A stretch of 64,000 bases of DNA from Rutpela maculata (Eukaryota; Arthropoda; Insecta; Coleoptera; Cerambycidae). The stretch lies in the NCBI GenBank assembly GCA_936432065.2, contig OW386289.2, positions 38,767,538 to 38,831,537 on the forward strand, in the 5' to 3' direction. A program made the translations under genes and the position numbers. Shown here in pieces: positions 1-10,821 of the stretch. The stretch's first letter is position 1; the number at the start of each line of letters is the position of its first letter. Under the pieces are notes generated by a model. That model searched no databases, was not told the origin of the DNA, and saw only the letters and a list, made by a program, of their open reading frames with translations.

Positions 1-1535
1 TTAGCACCACAGACTAAGTCATCGACGTACAAATCGTTCTCAATGGCTTGGGAGGCCAGAGGAAACTGGGAGCGTCCCTCCTCGGCTAACTGCAGCAAGG
101 TGCGGATAGCAAGAAAAGGAGCTGAGGAGACACCATAAGTTACAGTGTTGAGACAATAAGTTTGGACAGGGTCCGAAGATGAGAACCTCCAACGAATCTG
201 CTGAAAGCGTTGGTGTCCTGACGCAATTAAAATTTGACGATACATTTGCCTCACATCACAAGTGAAGACAAATGAATGTGCACGAAAACGAAGGAGAATG
301 CTAGCGATGTCACGCTGAAGCTTGGGGCCGATTAGTAGAAAATCGTTGAGAGAAACCCCATTTGCATCTTTGGCAGACGCATCAAAGACTACACGAATTT
401 TGGGTTTACTACTTTCAACCTTGAACACACAATGGTGAGGAATAACGTAGGAGTTCGAATCCTCATAAGGCACTTGACATAAGGTCATATGACCTGAAGC
501 TAAATAATCTTTCATGAAGTTCACATACTCCACACGAAGCAATGGGTTAGAGTCGAACTTACGCTCAAGAGAGAATAAACGACGGTCAGCTAGAACACGT
601 GAGTTTCTGAAAGTGGGTTCTGCAGCTTTGAAAGGCAAAGAAACCCCAAAACGACCATTAGACAATCTAAAATGGGTTTGGACAAAACTATTTTCTGCTT
701 GTTGTTCCTCTAAGGAAATGGAAGCCTTTTCCGGAACTTCTTCAATTTTCCAAAAACTCTTTAAAGTGTCGTCTAAACAAGGCGTAACGACAGAAGCGAA
801 GAAAGCCTGCACGGGCAGAGGCAGTTTCGAATAAGAAGCAGGACCAACCAAAATCACACCAAATATGGTATGGATACCTACTAACGAACTAAAATCACTT
901 TTCTCAATGTCGGGAAGTACAATTGAGGAATAAATGTCAGCACCTAACAATAAATCAACGGGACCAGGTTGGTGCCACGAAGGATCTGCTAACTTGAAAG
1001 GTTTAAAACTAGCTAAATTCGAAGGGGAGAGAGTAGCCGAAGGCATCTCAGAACAAATAGTAGGGAGAACAATCACATCCAAGGGGAGGGATGGCTGCAA
1101 GGAGCCAGTAGGTCTAATCAAACAATGAAAAACACCAAGGGAAGATTTTGTAGACATCTGCCCTAACCCTGCAATAGGGATGGAAGAACGAGCACGAGGT
1201 AGCTGTAGCTTACGAGCACAAGATTCAGTCATAAAGCTAGCCATTGATCCGGGATCAACAAGACCTCTCACAACATGAGGCTGTCCCTTCACATCTAAAA
1301 TTTCTACCAACACAGTAGACAATAACACAGTTTGACCCTTTTGAAAAGGCAACACACTAGTACCAACATGTACACTAGGACTGTCAGTTGTTGTCGAGGA
1401 AGCACCTGACGTTTCTATACGATTACCACCAGTAATCTCACTAAAATGTAAAGACGTGTGATGTCTTTTCTGACATTTTGAACAAGAAGATTTCGAAGGA
1501 CAAGTTCCCACACCATGGGAATCCTTTAAACAATT
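1..1535 (-). pseudogene. pol: BEL/Pao retrotransposon pol, 5' part (protease and start of RT), cut by window edge
   Basis: This is the polyprotein of a BEL/Pao LTR retrotransposon, giving the aspartic protease and reverse transcriptase that copy the element's RNA. On the minus strand one frame carries the end of the gag zinc knuckle (Cys/His pattern followed by QKRHHT, about 1440-1530), then a protease active site of the DPGS type (about 1245-1259), and finally the RT catalytic YVDD at 18-29. All three landmarks share one frame, and I found no stop between positions 1 and about 420. Integrase and RNase H must lie left of the window. This frame is offset from the gag frame upstream, so a one- or two-base indel near 1530 breaks the usual single gag-pol ORF. 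Family assignment is secure; exact borders are not. Confidence 0.82.
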
Positions 1536-2697
1536 TTACAGCCGCATGACGCTCTCTAGCGGTCAAGGGCAAAAACTGAGGACAACGATAGATCAAATGA
1601 TCCTGTTTGCACAAAGAACAATTTTCCGGAGAATTCCCCGCAGAATTCTGGGAACTACTACTACTAGACAAAGAAGAATCAGTTTGCACAAGTAAAGACT
1701 TGGCACGAAAATCAACATCCGCTCTGGGGTGTTGCGAAACACGATGTTTGCTACTTGTCGTAGCTGTACTAGACACTTTTGATTTAGATGTGCCCGATGC
1801 TTTTGACGAAGCTAATGTTTGTAAAGCGACACACCGTTTTAAAACAAAATCTGTTAAATTTTCAAATGTGGGAATTTCCGCAGCATCACCCTGTAATTCA
1901 AAACGTCTGCGTGTAGCAGGGGGTAACTTATCTGCCAACAAATCTACTAAAATAAAATCCCAGGCTGCAACGTCAAAACCTAACCTTTTCAAGATGGCTA
2001 TGTTTTCTGAAAATGTATCCACAAGACCACGAATGTCCTTTAAATTTTCAGACGTTAAGGGAGGATAATTTTTCAAAATATGCCAATGGCTGTTGGCTAA
2101 CAAGCGTTTGTTCGAATAGCGTGTCAACAAAGCTTTATATGCTATTTCATAATGATCAGGGTCTAACGGAATTGACTGTACTAATGTGAGAGGTTCACCC
2201 TCTAAAGAAAGCAATAAATACTGAAATTTGTCGATGTCCGATAACTTTTTTTTGTTATGAACTAAACTATCATAAAGGCTTTTAAATGATTGCCATTCAT
2301 GAGTTTCACCACTAAACTTTCTCAACTGTAATTTTGGTAAATTAACACTAGGGCTAGAATCGGTTTCTACACTAACCGTAGGCAATAAAGTAAGAACATC
2401 TAGTACCGGAGGAAATAAAGATTCATAAACAACGCGAGACTCAAAATAGTTTTCCTCTAAGTCTTTTCGAATTGTGTCTTGAGTTTCAAACTCAGAGTCT
2501 TTGGACGCCAATAACACTTTTAAATGTAACTCTTTAAACTTCTCATACAAAGATTCTAAACAACTATATTTAATTCTAAACAAAACTCGCATATTTTCGT
2601 CCAATTTGGCTTGTTTTGCTAACTCACAAATTTCCGTAATTTGCGAAATTACGACTTTTCTAGATACAATCGCTTCTTTTAAAGCAGCCATGGTCAA
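1441..2697 (-). CDS. gag: BEL/Pao gag (DUF1759-type) protein, C-terminus frameshifted
   Basis: The 418-codon ORF starts at an ATG on the minus strand at 2697. Residues of roughly 100-290 match the DUF1759 gag-like region of BEL/Pao elements (the motif LPKLQLRKFSGE, then a WQSFKSLYDS segment), followed by a Ser/Thr-rich linker. A first cysteine cluster (CSLCKQDHLIYRCP) follows near residue 360. The last ~28 residues are out of frame: the real zinc knuckle continues in the neighbouring frame, so this C-terminus is an artefact of an indel near 1530. Gag would form the RNA-packaging particle. The gene is directly followed by pol and is not functional as a gag-pol fusion in this copy unless the shift is suppressed. 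Confidence 0.85.
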   Translation of the reverse strand: MTMAALKEAIVSRKVVISQITEICELAKQAKLDENMRVLFRIKYSCLESLYEKFKELHLKVLLASKDSEFETQDTIRKDLEENYFESRVVYESLFPPVLDVLTLLPTVSVETDSSPSVNLPKLQLRKFSGETHEWQSFKSLYDSLVHNKKKLSDIDKFQYLLLSLEGEPLTLVQSIPLDPDHYEIAYKALLTRYSNKRLLANSHWHILKNYPPLTSENLKDIRGLVDTFSENIAILKRLGFDVAAWDFILVDLLADKLPPATRRRFELQGDAAEIPTFENLTDFVLKRCVALQTLASSKASGTSKSKVSSTATTSSKHRVSQHPRADVDFRAKSLLVQTDSSLSSSSSSQNSAGNSPENCSLCKQDHLIYRCPQFLPLTARERHAAVKLFKGFPWCGNLSFEIFLFKMSEKTSHVFTF

Positions 2698-3525
2698 GCT
2701 TAATTAAAAAACACAGTAAAATAAATCAACACAACAAACAATAAATAAACGTTTTTAAAGGTTACAAATACAAAAAATGACAGTTGTTAGAATTAACAGA
2801 CTGACAAAACACTAAATCCCTAGATAAAAACGTTAAATTTAAAATTTCTAGAAAAGGACAAAACTACAATTTACCCGATGACGTAATCCTGTTGGAATGC
2901 AACGGTTTAACGATGACGCAATGCAACGGTTTTAACAAGAAAATGCTTATTTACACGCACTTAAAAATCACAATAGCACGAATTCAACACTAAAGTTTGT
3001 TTACAAATTTTAAAGCCAAGCCAACGCTGTCTTTAATGAACTGTAATAACACGTAAAAAACATCCAAAGGACTGTTCTAATGTGGCTCGAAGACCAAATG
3101 AATTATCTTCTCAATTTCTAAAGTATAACAATTTTAACAATACGAAGGACCACCTATTTTTGAGCTAAACAGGAAAGCATGTGTGACCTACCTTGTAATC
3201 CCTTACTTTTACATGAAAGTGTGGCGGACGCCGAGGAGCTCTAGAGCTGTGTTCTCGCTAGTTGGTTGGATATGTCTCCCACACCATAGGATTTAGTTAT
3301 AGGGAACTAAATCTGGATTGATTGGCATAAACTTGCCGAATTAGCAGTACATAGACTACATGACTGCACACAAAGAGTTCTCAATGCAAACTGAGTAGAG
3401 ATTGACAAAATCCCTCGGAAGGTCGCTGGTTTTGGCGGCAAGGCATTCCATTGGTCGATACAAACACTGTTGCTCAAATAAAGTGGCGCATTATTTTTAA
3501 ATTTCTATTTCGCGAACACGAAACA
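2698..3525 (-). other. Leader and probable 5' LTR of the BEL/Pao element, borders unresolved
   Basis: This non-coding stretch lies upstream of the minus-strand gag and should hold the untranslated leader, primer-binding site and 5' LTR. A TGTGGGAG-type start on the minus strand at about 3287 could be the LTR edge. I could not identify a convincing primer-binding site, and the 3' LTR lies outside the window, so the LTR cannot be delimited by comparison. The next element begins at about 3532. Confidence 0.4.
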
Positions 3526-4596
3526 CAATATATCTTAGTTAATTTTAAAGCTAGGAAAATAAAACTAAATGGCAGTGTTATGGTACACTTTACAGTTTAT
3601 TTTATAGCATTTCCTATGGGCCAAGCCTAAATAAAAGTATTTAAAAAATGCAACGAAAAATTTTGTCAATCGATTTCTATCAGATCTAATTGAATTACCA
3701 CTTTGAAAAAAGTATATAATAATTGTCTATGTCTTGCCTAACAGCATGCCAAGTTTCATCAAAATCCAAGAGGTGCAACATGTCGAAAAAAATTTAAAGT
3801 AAGTGGACCGCCACCTTACGACCACTATGTTGACGCTTTTAATTTGCATTACATTTCAATAATCTTTGGAAAAGTTGCGTTTTGACAGCTCATAAAAAGT
3901 ATATCAACGGTTGGTGGTGTTAACTAGCCTATTACAATGTTTTTTTGATCTACTTTTATAGTGACTGTAGTCGGTCTCAGTTAAGAATGCAGTTGTTTAT
4001 GAGCGGAGCACAGTTTACACAGAATATGGGAATTCCCAAGTAAGTGTAATCCCCCATGGCCGACTCAAGCCAGTTGGTACATAAAATAAAAATTAACGGT
4101 TTAAATTGGCTTTTGTTTGGCATTTGACTCTCTTATAAGTACATTGAAGTTATTTAATTCATATTGAAGCATATTTTGTTTAGATTAATGAAAGCTCATT
4201 ATAGATGTAAATCCTCCAAAAATGTCAAGTGTTATAAGAAATAGGTAAACCTACTACTTGCTTGTGCTCGATATCAGGCGAGCTGTTCTTGTCTCTGCCG
4301 TTCTGAACTGAATCTTTGATCTCTCTCGCGCAGCGCACATCGCACATCGAAGTTTATTTTATTGTTTTATGATATTTATGAATATTAATACAAAAGAAAT
4401 TGTACTAATTGTTCATATATTGTTCGGCTATTTCCTTCCATTTTTATTAAAATCAGACTGCTCTAGTTATACTCTTCGCAAAAACGAAGAGTATATTGTA
4501 TTTGATCGGCACATTTCTAAAATCGTAAATATCGCTCGTAGAGAAAAAATTTTCATATCATTATGTTAGTGAACGAATTCTGAACAACTTTCAAAA

Positions 4597-4640
4597 TGTC
4601 CGTCTGTCCGTCTGTCCGTCTGTCCGTCTGTCCGTCCGTC
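4597..4640 (+). repeat. TCTGTCCG microsatellite
   Basis: About five uninterrupted copies of an 8 bp TCTGTCCG-type unit, ending in TCCGTCCGTC. It lies between the left hairpin and the tRNA-like segment of the 4468-5133 unit. Confidence 0.9.
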
Positions 4641-4962
4641 ACGTTTCTTGTAAGCACGATAACTTAAGAAAGAAAAGTCCGATTGTATTGAAATTTAGAA
4701 AATAAGTTAGTGTTAGCTAGAGGAAGAACCCTATTGTTTTTGAAGAAAATCGATCAGTAAATAAAAAAGTTATTAATTATTTAATTTAAAAAAAAAAATT
4801 TTTTGTTAATTTTTGTGGCTTGTACTAAAATGGAAATCGCGAGATATTATTTCCATAACAAATTTTTTTTTGTATATGAAGTTTACTAATATTTCTTAGA
4901 AGTGAAATATGTATGAAGGCCGACAGATATATATTACAGACAATTAATTTTCCTAGCAACAG

Positions 4963-5030
4963 GTGGTGGCGCAGCGGCTAAAGCTTTTCGTTGCAATCCA
5001 AGGGTCCCGTGTTCGAATCCCGCAGGTTGG
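4963..5030 (+). other. tRNA-like segment with internal Pol III promoter boxes
   Basis: A box A match (TGGCGCAGCGG, 4967-4977) and a box B match (GTTCGAATCC, 5011-5020) are spaced as in a tRNA gene, followed by a run of about nine T residues that could terminate RNA polymerase III. The T-arm and acceptor stem do not pair well, so this is more likely a tRNA-derived head, as in SINEs, than a working tRNA gene. I cannot assign an anticodon. Confidence 0.55.
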
Positions 5031-6334
5031 ATTTTTTTTTCATTTTTTTTCATACAATTTTTTTCACAACAAAGTTTATATTACAAAATTTAGGATGTCC
5101 AAAAATTATTTACAAGAAAACTGCGAAGAGTATCCTATAGAATGTGTAACAATTATATATAAAAAGCTCAGTAAATTGGCGAAGAGTACGTTTTTAGCTT
5201 GTTATATTTATCTCTTTTGTTACAAATAAGGATTCACAAACACGGTATCGCCTGTGCTAAAAGCTGTGCAATGTGCGAAGCTCAAGTTGTTAATTTCATC
5301 ACTCTCATTTAAGAGCATGGTTCTGTTTAATTTCATTGTGCGATGTGCGAGGGGCGTCGATATGGCCACTCTCATTTAAAATAATGGTTTATTTAATTTC
5401 AGTGTGCGATGTTCGAAGTGCGGTGCTATGTGCGTTGTGCGGTGCACCGACGTGACGACATGGTCATGCACTTACACAGAGGTTATGATATTTGTGTACA
5501 CTTTTTAGGCAGGTATATGAGAGAGATCAAAGATACAGTTCAGAACGGCAGAGACAAGAACAGCTCGCCTGATATCGAGCACAAGCAAGTAGTAGGTTTA
5601 CCCATTTCTTATATCACTGACATTTTTAGAGGATTTACATCTATAATGAGCTTTTATTACTCTAAATAAAATATGTTGCAATATGAATTAAATAATTTCA
5701 ATGTATTTCAATTTCAATGTATAAAAGAAAAGTGCCAAATAAAAATCAATTTAAACCGTTAATTTTTATTTTATGTACCAACTGGCTTGAGACAGCCATG
5801 GGGGTATTCCACTTACTTGGAAATTTCCATGTCCTGTGTAAATTGTGCTCCGCTAATAACGTAAATAACTGCATTCTTAAATGAGACCGACTATAGTCAC
5901 TATAAAAGTAGATCAAAAAAACATTGTAATATTCTAGTTGACACCACCAACCGTTGATATACTTTTTATGAGCTGTCAAAACGCAACTTTTCCAAAGATT
6001 AATGAAATGTAATGCAAATTAGAAGCGTCAACATAGTGGTCGTTTAAGGTGGTCCACTTACTTAAAATTTTTTTTTCGACATGTTGCACCTCTTGGATTT
6101 TGATAAAACTTGGCATGCTGTTAGGCAAGACATAGACAATTATTACATATTTTTTTCAAAGTGGTAATTTAATTAGATCTGATAGAAATCGATTGACAAA
6201 ATTTTTCGTTGCATTTTTTAAATACTTTTATTTAGGCTTGGCCCATAGGAAATGCTATAAAAAAAACTATAAAGTGTACCATAACACTGCCATTTAGTTT
6301 TATTTTCCTAGCTTTAAAATTAACTAAGATATAT

Positions 6335-7339
6335 GGCTTTGAAAAAAAGTCGTCTCCGGACACTTTTTTTCAAATAGCTCCTCAATTAACTAAGATATAG
6401 AGCTAATATCTACTCTATCAACTACTATTAGCGCCCTCTACCATATAACATAGGTTACGATATAGGTTCCTATCGGGGGCAGTTTCGCCATGGAAGTACG
6501 GCTAGACCCTTTGGTACACATATGTACTTTAACGAGATCTAGAACTAGATTATATTTTCATCTTGTTCCGTCGAAGGGTTGGGGGCAAATTGGGGTAAAT
6601 TTGGTTAAAATAGGTAAATCAAGCAGGTAAGAGTCCATAAAATTAGTATTTAACATATACAAGAGAAGCTCACGGGAAGGTCTCAAAAAAAATTTTGGCA
6701 TTAGCCACCCCCATTACCACCCCCACCCCATTATTAAAGGGGATGAAAAAAAATGTGATTTAGTGTGTGTACAAGAACCAGAAACCTCAAAATATTTTTT
6801 TTACTTCATCCACCCCTACTACCACCCCCTATCACCACCCCCACCTCGCTACCGATGTGGGGTATCGTTTTATGGGTTTTTGGGGTAGAGGATTTCAAGT
6901 ATTATATTATTAAAATTCCATAGATAATTATTTCCACATACAAAATGTTTTCGTTGTGAGTGACTTGGATAAAAAATCTGGGTGTGGAAGTAGTGATTTC
7001 TTGGGCAGCGGTTAACAATTTTGGCAAAATCGCGATCTTCTATAATTAAAACTAAAATTAAAAATCTATATTTTTCTAAAATCAAAATATATTGGAGGGT
7101 CAGATCAAATATATTTTGGCCAGCAGAATCCAAATATGCAAGAATGTACAGGTTGTCCCATTTAAAAATTTGATTTTCATGTCAATTGCATCAAAACCGG
7201 AAGTCGGCCCTTTTGGTTCTTTACATTATAATTGGAAATTTCATCCCATAACACTATACTAAATTTAAAAAAAATCTATTAGCCAATTCAAAAGTGTCCC
7301 TATCGGGTGAGCCACCCGGTATGCGTTAAAACAGCATCA
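6335..7339 (-). repeat. Dispersed GC-box repeat, copy 1 (inverted), with unassigned flanks
   Basis: Between about 6480 and 6880, in reverse complement, lies a sequence that recurs at 38480-39460 and 54640-55830. It has alternating CACCCCCAC-type blocks and a GTACAAGAACCA motif, then a segment with AGATCTAGAACTAGATTATA. The unit looks tandem with about 100-115 bp spacing. No coding region is supported. The rest (6881-7339) holds nothing I recognise. Confidence 0.6.
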
Positions 7340-8480
7340 TCTGTTATAATAATAATAATAATAACGTTTATTCATAAATAAAGAGAACAATAGCCTATGA
7401 CATTTTAATAATAATAATAATAAATAAACGTGTAGTCGACTCACGAAGCAATCACACGTCATGGACTGTGAGTACTTGTTTGTGAGCTAAAACCTACCAA
7501 AATCTATTTATAATATGGCATTATTTAGTTAAATTTAAATATATGTACATATATTTTTTTTTCATATTTTTTCTTTACATTTTTTTTTAATATTATCTAT
7601 AAGTATTTTTTTTTATTTTAACATATCGATTATATAAGATAAAATAAATTAATTTTTACACTCATATAAATATACTTAGTTTCTTAACTACGCAAACAAA
7701 TCAACGGTGGTACAATCTGAAACATAAAATTATGTTTGACTTTCTCAGAATATATCACGGCAAGGGCTAACACCGTTACTGATTAAGACTAGGCATAATA
7801 ATATGTTTTGTCTATTATCGCATGTACTACATGTCTAGGTGCATCAAACATCCATTGTTTAATTCTTTTTTTTAATGAATGGAGACTGTTTAGCGTTTTA
7901 ATATCCTGCGGTAATGCGGAGTACATTTTGGACCTACTGTTTTAGTGCATTTTATGTTTCTAGAAAAAACGCAGTTTTTGTCCTGGTGTTATATTGATGT
8001 TCGGAAAAATTTAGAAGTTTTTTGTTTTTAAATATTTCAGTACACATGGCTAAATCAAACAACTGACGCACATCCAGCACTTTTGCTTCTTTATACAATA
8101 AATCAGACGAGTACGTATATTTTCTTTTCAAAATTATTTTTAGGCACCATTTCTGCATTACATCCAATGAGTGTAAGTAGTTCTTATTAACTCCCCCCCA
8201 AGCTAAAATTGCATAATTTATATGGCTTTGAATTAGGGAAAAATATATTGTTCTAAGGTCGCGAAATTCTAGAAAGTCGGTTAAATATTTTATTTTTGAG
8301 ATAATGCCCCTGATTTTTCTTACAATGAAGTTTATTTGTTTATCCCATCTTAAATGACAATCTATAATGATACCTAGGTATTTGACGTTATCACTTTCTT
8401 TCAGACTTATAGCATCATGATTTATTTCTATCGATATGGATTTATATTGTGGTATTGTATATTTTATCTGTTCAAGTTAT
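7340..8480 (-). pseudogene. 5'-truncated non-LTR retrotransposon, C-terminal RT fragment
   Basis: On the minus strand, sequence at about 8330-8480 reads as the RT thumb of Jockey/CR1-like elements (NVKYLGIIID and RWDKQI). At 7952-8167 comes the typical C-terminal stretch (an LYKEAKVLDVRQLF-like block and an NTRTK motif). The element ends in a TTA-type microsatellite next to an AATAAA-like signal at about 7345-7375. The catalytic palm is missing, so this is a 3' fragment left by incomplete reverse transcription. Assignment to a particular clade is uncertain. Confidence 0.75.
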
Positions 8481-9519
8481 TGAGTTGTGATTGGATCCAC
8501 AGTATGTATATTTTCTGAAAGGAAAGCTTTATCATTAATGGAGGAGTACGCACCATTAGATATTGTAGATAGTAAACAGTTATTATTAAAATATGTACTA
8601 TATTAACTAGGAAATGGCGAAGGAGCCAGGAATAGAACTACAAAATGAAATTATTTTTAATTAATTAGGTACTTATTATTTTAGTTCACATTTGTTGAGG
8701 ATTCATCTACCATTACCTTAGCTACTATTTAATTATTGTCAATGAAAAAAAAATAGAGTAATGTTCTGAAGTGTAAATCTGAATCTATATGTATTTCAAT
8801 AGTTTTCCAGACCATTTATTTTAAATAGATATAGTGCACCAAATTTCGATAAAACACGTCAAAAAGTTTTCGACATATGAAAAAAATACTTTTAAATTGC
8901 GCTAAGATTGATTTATTGTTATTTAGCAATTCTGAGCAATATCTAGCTTTATTTATTTTGTACTATACTATATTTGGCGAAGACAGATAGTAATAAAAGC
9001 ACAATATAGACGCAAATTCTCTAATAGCATGGTCAGGGTGCTATAAAAAATTTTAAATATTCCTTTCCTTTATATTTTATAAGTTATATTTTTAGAAAAA
9101 AATCACTAGATTTTAAAAACCTGAGTCGAGGAGTGTCGCCCTTGCCTGTGCCGCCTCAAACTGTATATTTGACTTTTCTTATGAACCTGTCTAAAAAATA
9201 TTCGCAAACCGCTGTGTAGCTGGGAGCGAAACTAGAACCTGGAAATAATTGGATAATTCAAGTAACAGACGTTTATTTCATATAAAGTTTTATCTAGATA
9301 CTACATCAATGACCAGTCTTTACGTGAGTGATATATTACTCTCTGCATTTACCAAATAGAGTGCAGTAGTATCTAGTGTCTAAAATTCCAGCAATTTCTA
9401 TTAAAAGTAACTACAATTATATTAGCATTATCTATTAATTAATATTTTTTTAATTATATAACTGACAGATTTTACTTCTCTTGCAAGAATGTTTATATAA
9501 AAACATGTCCATTTTAAAG
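8481..9519. other. Unassigned AT-rich stretch
   Basis: I see no ORF with family resemblance, no long repeat and no RNA gene here. Confidence 0.5.
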
Positions 9520-9994
9520 GGCTGTTAGCTGTAGTATATGAAACGAAAATATTTTGTGATTCTGTGGAATTAATTTCCACAAGTTGACGTCATAAAAAAT
9601 GGTATTGTTTTAGAATTATATTCTTATTGTGCGGTATGCACCCCCTTTTTTCTGGATAAAAAAGTTATTTACAATAATTGTAACCAAGTAGGGGACTTTT
9701 TATGTTTTTTCGTCAATATTTTTAAAACTAAGATACCACAAATAACTGTACGTACTTTTTTTTGTAGAGCATGAAATTCTCTAAAATAATAAAGGTTATA
9801 ACAAAAAAACCGATGTAATTGATAGTTTCAACAAGTGGTTCGAAATAAATACACGCAGGCAAACCAACTCACATTAAAATTACATTTATTAGTAAGCAGT
9901 TAGATTGTAATGAAGAAATGTTATGCATTAATACAAATTCCTTAACTTATAATAATATTGATTGTGATTACAGAAAAAATAGTTTGTTTACTTC

Positions 9995-10094
9995 GGTGTG
10001 AAAGCACATTCCCGGACTTCGATGCTTGTTGGCCTTGGCTAGCACCTCGGCCAACAATTTGCATCGTTGTCCGGAAATGTATTGCTTTCACACC
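9995..10094. repeat. 100 bp imperfect hairpin
   Basis: The left half starts with GGTGTGAAAGCA and the right half ends with TGCTTTCACACC. CCGGAC, CGATGC and TTGTTGGCC elements mirror each other inward, leaving a loop of about 13 bases. It lies inside the 9520-12855 element and could be a tiny MITE or a structural part of the host element. Confidence 0.75.
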
Positions 10095-10211
10095 TAAATA
10101 CACAATATACTATTTCTACTACCGTCTATATAAATGACCTTTGCAACCTTAGCAACACACGCGATAACGAAAGTAAACATTCGAGTTACCTAGTTGCTAA
10201 GGCGTTGCTAG

Positions 10212-10463
10212 CTACGAAAGTAAAACTTTCGTGGCCAGGACAAACAAATAAAAATTTAACGCTTCATAAGTTTGCATGTACTTTGCTTTGGATTTCTTGG
10301 GGTAAAGCGAGTCACAAGCAATATTGGCTATTTCTTGTATCCCATCTTCATCGCCATCAAACATATTTGTTTGTTTTAGTTTGAAACCAACAGAAATTAA
10401 AATGTTTAGCATAACCTCGATGACAGATAGTAACTGTTTCGTTGGCATGGAAACAATTTTCAC
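10212..10463 (-). pseudogene. Tyrosine-recombinase-like N-terminal fragment (Crypton/DIRS-type relic)
   Basis: The 83-codon minus-strand ORF contains LYPKKSKAKYMQTYEALNFY preceded by an acidic helix (DEDGIQEIANIA). This resembles the core-binding start of eukaryotic tyrosine-recombinase-like proteins, where a P-x-KS-x-x-x-Y-x-x-x-Y pattern opens the SAM-like domain. The catalytic Arg/His/Tyr domain is absent and the ORF ends soon after, so at best it is a fragment. The resemblance rests on one short motif. An ACGAAAGT hairpin (10214-10232) lies at its 3' end. Confidence 0.4.
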
Positions 10464-10821
10464 GAACAGTCAGTCTCCTAAATTACAAAATTTATTAAAA
10501 ACGTCAAATAATTTCATGAAGTAATTAGTTTTAAAATATTAAATCTCATAATATCTCTCGGTAGTAAAAAAAATATAATACATTACACGCTGCTAGGTGT
10601 TTGGTGTTTTTTGTCAAATCAAAATCACCTCACAATTAAAAATAAACTTTCGCATCTAGTAATGTAAATAACAATTTCATGGCACAACAGACTTTTATAC
10701 CATTAAAAACTGACGAAAAACAAGCGCTCGGAACCCCAATTTTGAGATTTTGGCGGCCAACACACACGAAAATATACCGGTTTTTTTATTATATCCATTA
10801 TTTTATGCACCACCAAAAAGG

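Larger units (their letters stand above)
4468..5133. mobile_element. 666 bp unit bounded by TATACTCTTCGC inverted ends, in the foldback loop
   Basis: The unit starts with TATACTCTTCGC and ends with its inverse GCGAAGAGTAT. Just inside the left end the same motif is mirrored again, forming a 26 bp hairpin at 4469-4494. Inside are a TCTGTCCG-type microsatellite and a tRNA-like segment followed by a T-run. There is no coding potential. It is probably a short non-autonomous element inserted in the loop of the surrounding foldback. A further GCGAAGAGTA motif at about 5177 leaves the right border slightly uncertain. Confidence 0.45.
3532..6334. mobile_element. Foldback element with ~820 bp inverted-repeat arms
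   Basis: Positions 3532-4350 reappear in reverse complement at about 5510-6334 with high identity, beginning with ATATATCTTAGTTAATTTT at both outer ends. Shared landmarks include the segment with AACATGTCGAAAAAA near 3778 and 6075, and AAATGTCAAGTG-like sequence near 4220 and 5620. The loop (4351-5509) contains a separate TIR-bounded unit with a tRNA-like region. No transposase is visible. I could not find a clear target-site duplication. It looks like a non-autonomous foldback DNA transposon; the superfamily is not assignable from these ends. Confidence 0.75.

Noticed and set aside
1607..2068. 153-codon plus-strand ORF
   Set aside because: It is a shadow of the minus-strand BEL/Pao gag.
4963..5229. 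88-codon ORF across the tRNA-like segment
   Set aside because: It begins inside the Pol III box region and runs through a poly-T tract; protein coding is implausible.
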